Below, in pieces: positions 62,789 through 64,000 of a DNA stretch of 64,000 nt. The DNA is from CAZEGV01 sp964511645. GTDB taxonomy: Bacteria; Bacteroidota; Bacteroidia; Cytophagales; JAAEPT01. The stretch lies in the NCBI GenBank assembly GCA_964511645.1, contig CAZEGV010000001.1, forward strand, positions 1 through 64,000, read 5' to 3'. Both the position numbers and the translations under genes were made by a program. How positions within the stretch are numbered: the first letter of the stretch is position 1; each line of letters begins with the position of its first letter. The notes under the pieces were generated by a model that was not told the DNA's origin, searched no databases, and saw nothing but the letters and a program-made list of their open reading frames with translations.

Positions 62789-64000
62789 ATGAATTTATTT
62801 ATAATTGCGACAATACTTATCGTATTGTCATCACTATTTGGTTATCTAAATGTAAAATTCCTTAAGCTCCCCAATACAATTGGGCTGATGCTTATTGCCA
62901 TCATCTTTACATTAGGCTTATTCTTAACTAGTTTCATTCACCCAATAGCACTCAATGCTGCCAAAGACTTAGTAAAAGAAATAGACTTTAAAACCGTCTT
63001 ACTAGATGTAATGCTAGGCTTCTTACTCTTTGCTGGTGCTTTACACACCAACTTCAATCAACTCAAGGTACAGCGATGGCCTATATTAGTTTTTGCTACT
63101 ACTGGTGTTTTAGCATCTACTTTTATTATAGGTGCCTTAGGTTATTACTTGTTTTCTATGATTGGGCTTGATGTTCAGTTTATCCATTGCCTGCTATTTG
63201 GGGCACTCATCTCCCCCACTGACCCAATTGCGGTGCTCGGTATTATGAAAAAAATTGGAATGCCTAAAAAGCTAGAAACTAAAATTGTAGGAGAATCATT
63301 ATTTAATGACGGAGTGGGTGTTGTTGTCTTTCTTACTATCCTCAAAATAGCAATGGGCAGTGCTGACGGTGGAAATACTTCCGTTAATGATGTATTAATA
63401 TTATTTAGCAAAGAAGTAGTAGGTGGAATCCTTTTTGGGACGCTCATCGGCTATGTTACTTACCTATTATTAAAATCTATAGATGATTATGAAATAGAAG
63501 TGATGATTACCCTTGCTTGTGTGATGGGAGGATATGTATCCGCTCATTCTCTTCATCTATCTGCTCCCTTAGCGATAGTAGTAGCAGGACTTATTGTAGG
63601 CAATAATACCGTAAGGGATACAGCCATGTCTGACATTACAGAAGAGTTTGTAGATAAATTTTGGGAGCTGATAGACATACTCCTCAACGCATTATTATTT
63701 GTTTTGATAGGCTTAGAACTACTTATCATCACTTTTGACGTAGGTTATATCGTAGCAGGATTAGTTTCTATTTTTATAGTACTTCTCGCTCGGTATCTAT
63801 CATTGGCACTTCCTGTTAAGTTATTTTCAAAACGTTTAGAGTTTTTACCACACACAACCTCTATCATGACTTGGGGCGGACTAAGAGGCGGGATCTCTAT
63901 TGCCCTTGCTTTAAGCTTACCAGAAGAAATGAACCGAGACTTATTTTTAACTGTTACCTATGTCGTAGTTGTGTTTTCTATCTTAGCACAAGGCTTAACG
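62789..64000 (+). CDS. CPA1-type Na+/H+ antiporter (partial at window end)
   Basis: 404 codons are visible and the gene runs off the window. Read from ATG as MNLFIIATILIVLSSLFGYL, it has about ten to twelve membrane helices. GALISPTDPIAVLGIMKKIG and GESLFNDGVGVVVFL hold the paired Asp/Asn ion site of NhaP/CPA1 exchangers, and MTWGGLRGGISIALALSLP is the conserved C-terminal helix. It exchanges Na+ or K+ for H+ at the inner membrane. It begins 24 nt after rnpB with no terminator between, so readthrough is possible. The usual C-terminal cytoplasmic tail is not visible. Confidence 0.9.
   Translation, partial: MNLFIIATILIVLSSLFGYLNVKFLKLPNTIGLMLIAIIFTLGLFLTSFIHPIALNAAKDLVKEIDFKTVLLDVMLGFLLFAGALHTNFNQLKVQRWPILVFATTGVLASTFIIGALGYYLFSMIGLDVQFIHCLLFGALISPTDPIAVLGIMKKIGMPKKLETKIVGESLFNDGVGVVVFLTILKIAMGSADGGNTSVNDVLILFSKEVVGGILFGTLIGYVTYLLLKSIDDYEIEVMITLACVMGGYVSAHSLHLSAPLAIVVAGLIVGNNTVRDTAMSDITEEFVDKFWELIDILLNALLFVLIGLELLIITFDVGYIVAGLVSIFIVLLARYLSLALPVKLFSKRLEFLPHTTSIMTWGGLRGGISIALALSLPEEMNRDLFLTVTYVVVVFSILAQGLT

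Overview
The window is a low-GC chromosomal segment of a Bacteroidota bacterium, most likely a member or close relative of Flavobacteriales. The evidence is a type IX secretion (T9SS) C-terminal sorting domain, a PorE-like TPR/PD40/OmpA lipoprotein, the order parA-parB-DUF5683-dapB-lepB, DUF3822-coaD and scpB-rluB pairs, DUF4296 and DUF5683 proteins, and promoters of the TTTG-N19/20-TAnnTTTG type. It is mostly ordinary chromosome. There is no prophage, no intact insertion sequence, no CRISPR array and no tRNA that I can see.

Layout. 1-460: an interspersed structured element carrying a nested MITE-like insert. 498-4461: glycosyltransferase, subtilase and Xaa-Pro aminopeptidase. 4482-5469: a decayed T9SS-exported protein gene. 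5683-9266: PorE-like lipoprotein and a MauE/thioredoxin fusion. 9519-12745: a sulfur block of a SulP anion transporter and a persulfide dioxygenase-rhodanese protein, both preceded by CRP/FNR-like dyads. 13097-19822: gatB, TlpA-like lipoprotein, a decayed META/HslJ lipoprotein gene, HAD phosphatase, HEAT-like protein and flavoprotein. 20041-28984: two GT2 enzymes, LuxE-like adenylation enzyme, YggS, NUDIX, coaD and an acyltransferase. 28991-34570 (minus strand): a GT4 plus ABC polysaccharide exporter, rluB, scpB and a polysaccharide deacetylase. 34611-38839: Wzi/RemB-like barrel, MsbA-like ABC exporter, hydrolase. 38951-48298: T9SS leucine-rich-repeat protein, Nif3-like protein, C4 zinc ribbon protein, TPR protein, pabB-like, comF-like and an OppA-like lipoprotein. 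48429-53631: parA-parB-DUF5683-dapB-lepB. 53678-56767: an accessory island with a broken GHKL-ATPase/nuclease-like gene and a broken toxin-antitoxin-like pair. 57273-64000: leuS, GH18 enzyme, a second LRR protein, rnpB and a truncated Na+/H+ antiporter.

The most unusual feature is a family of eight intergenic elements (A-H, about 105-325 bp). Their ends pair with each other and covary between copies: GGCTT/AAGCC, GACTT/AAGTC, GCGTT/AACGC, GGCAT/ATGCT. They share the core GAGTAGCGAAAGCCCGACC and carry internal stems of variable sequence. Five of the eight end 27-57 nt before the start codon of a co-oriented gene (gatB, HAD phosphatase, Nif3-like, parB, leuS), as leader RNAs would. Smaller repeats are nested inside them: a 159-160 bp MITE-like palindrome and a short TTGAGCTTGTCGAAAT motif at hairpin tips. 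The elements may belong to a known Bacteroidota RNA family such as Flavo-1, which I cannot check here.

The second point of interest is the island between lepB and leuS. It encodes a GHKL ATPase joined to a PD-(D/E)xK-like domain, a defence-like architecture. Its reading frame is broken twice, first at A-AAA-AAA followed by a stop codon and then at ATT-TGA. Next to it is an N-acetyltransferase-like/HigA-like pair flanked by an exact 16-bp direct repeat.
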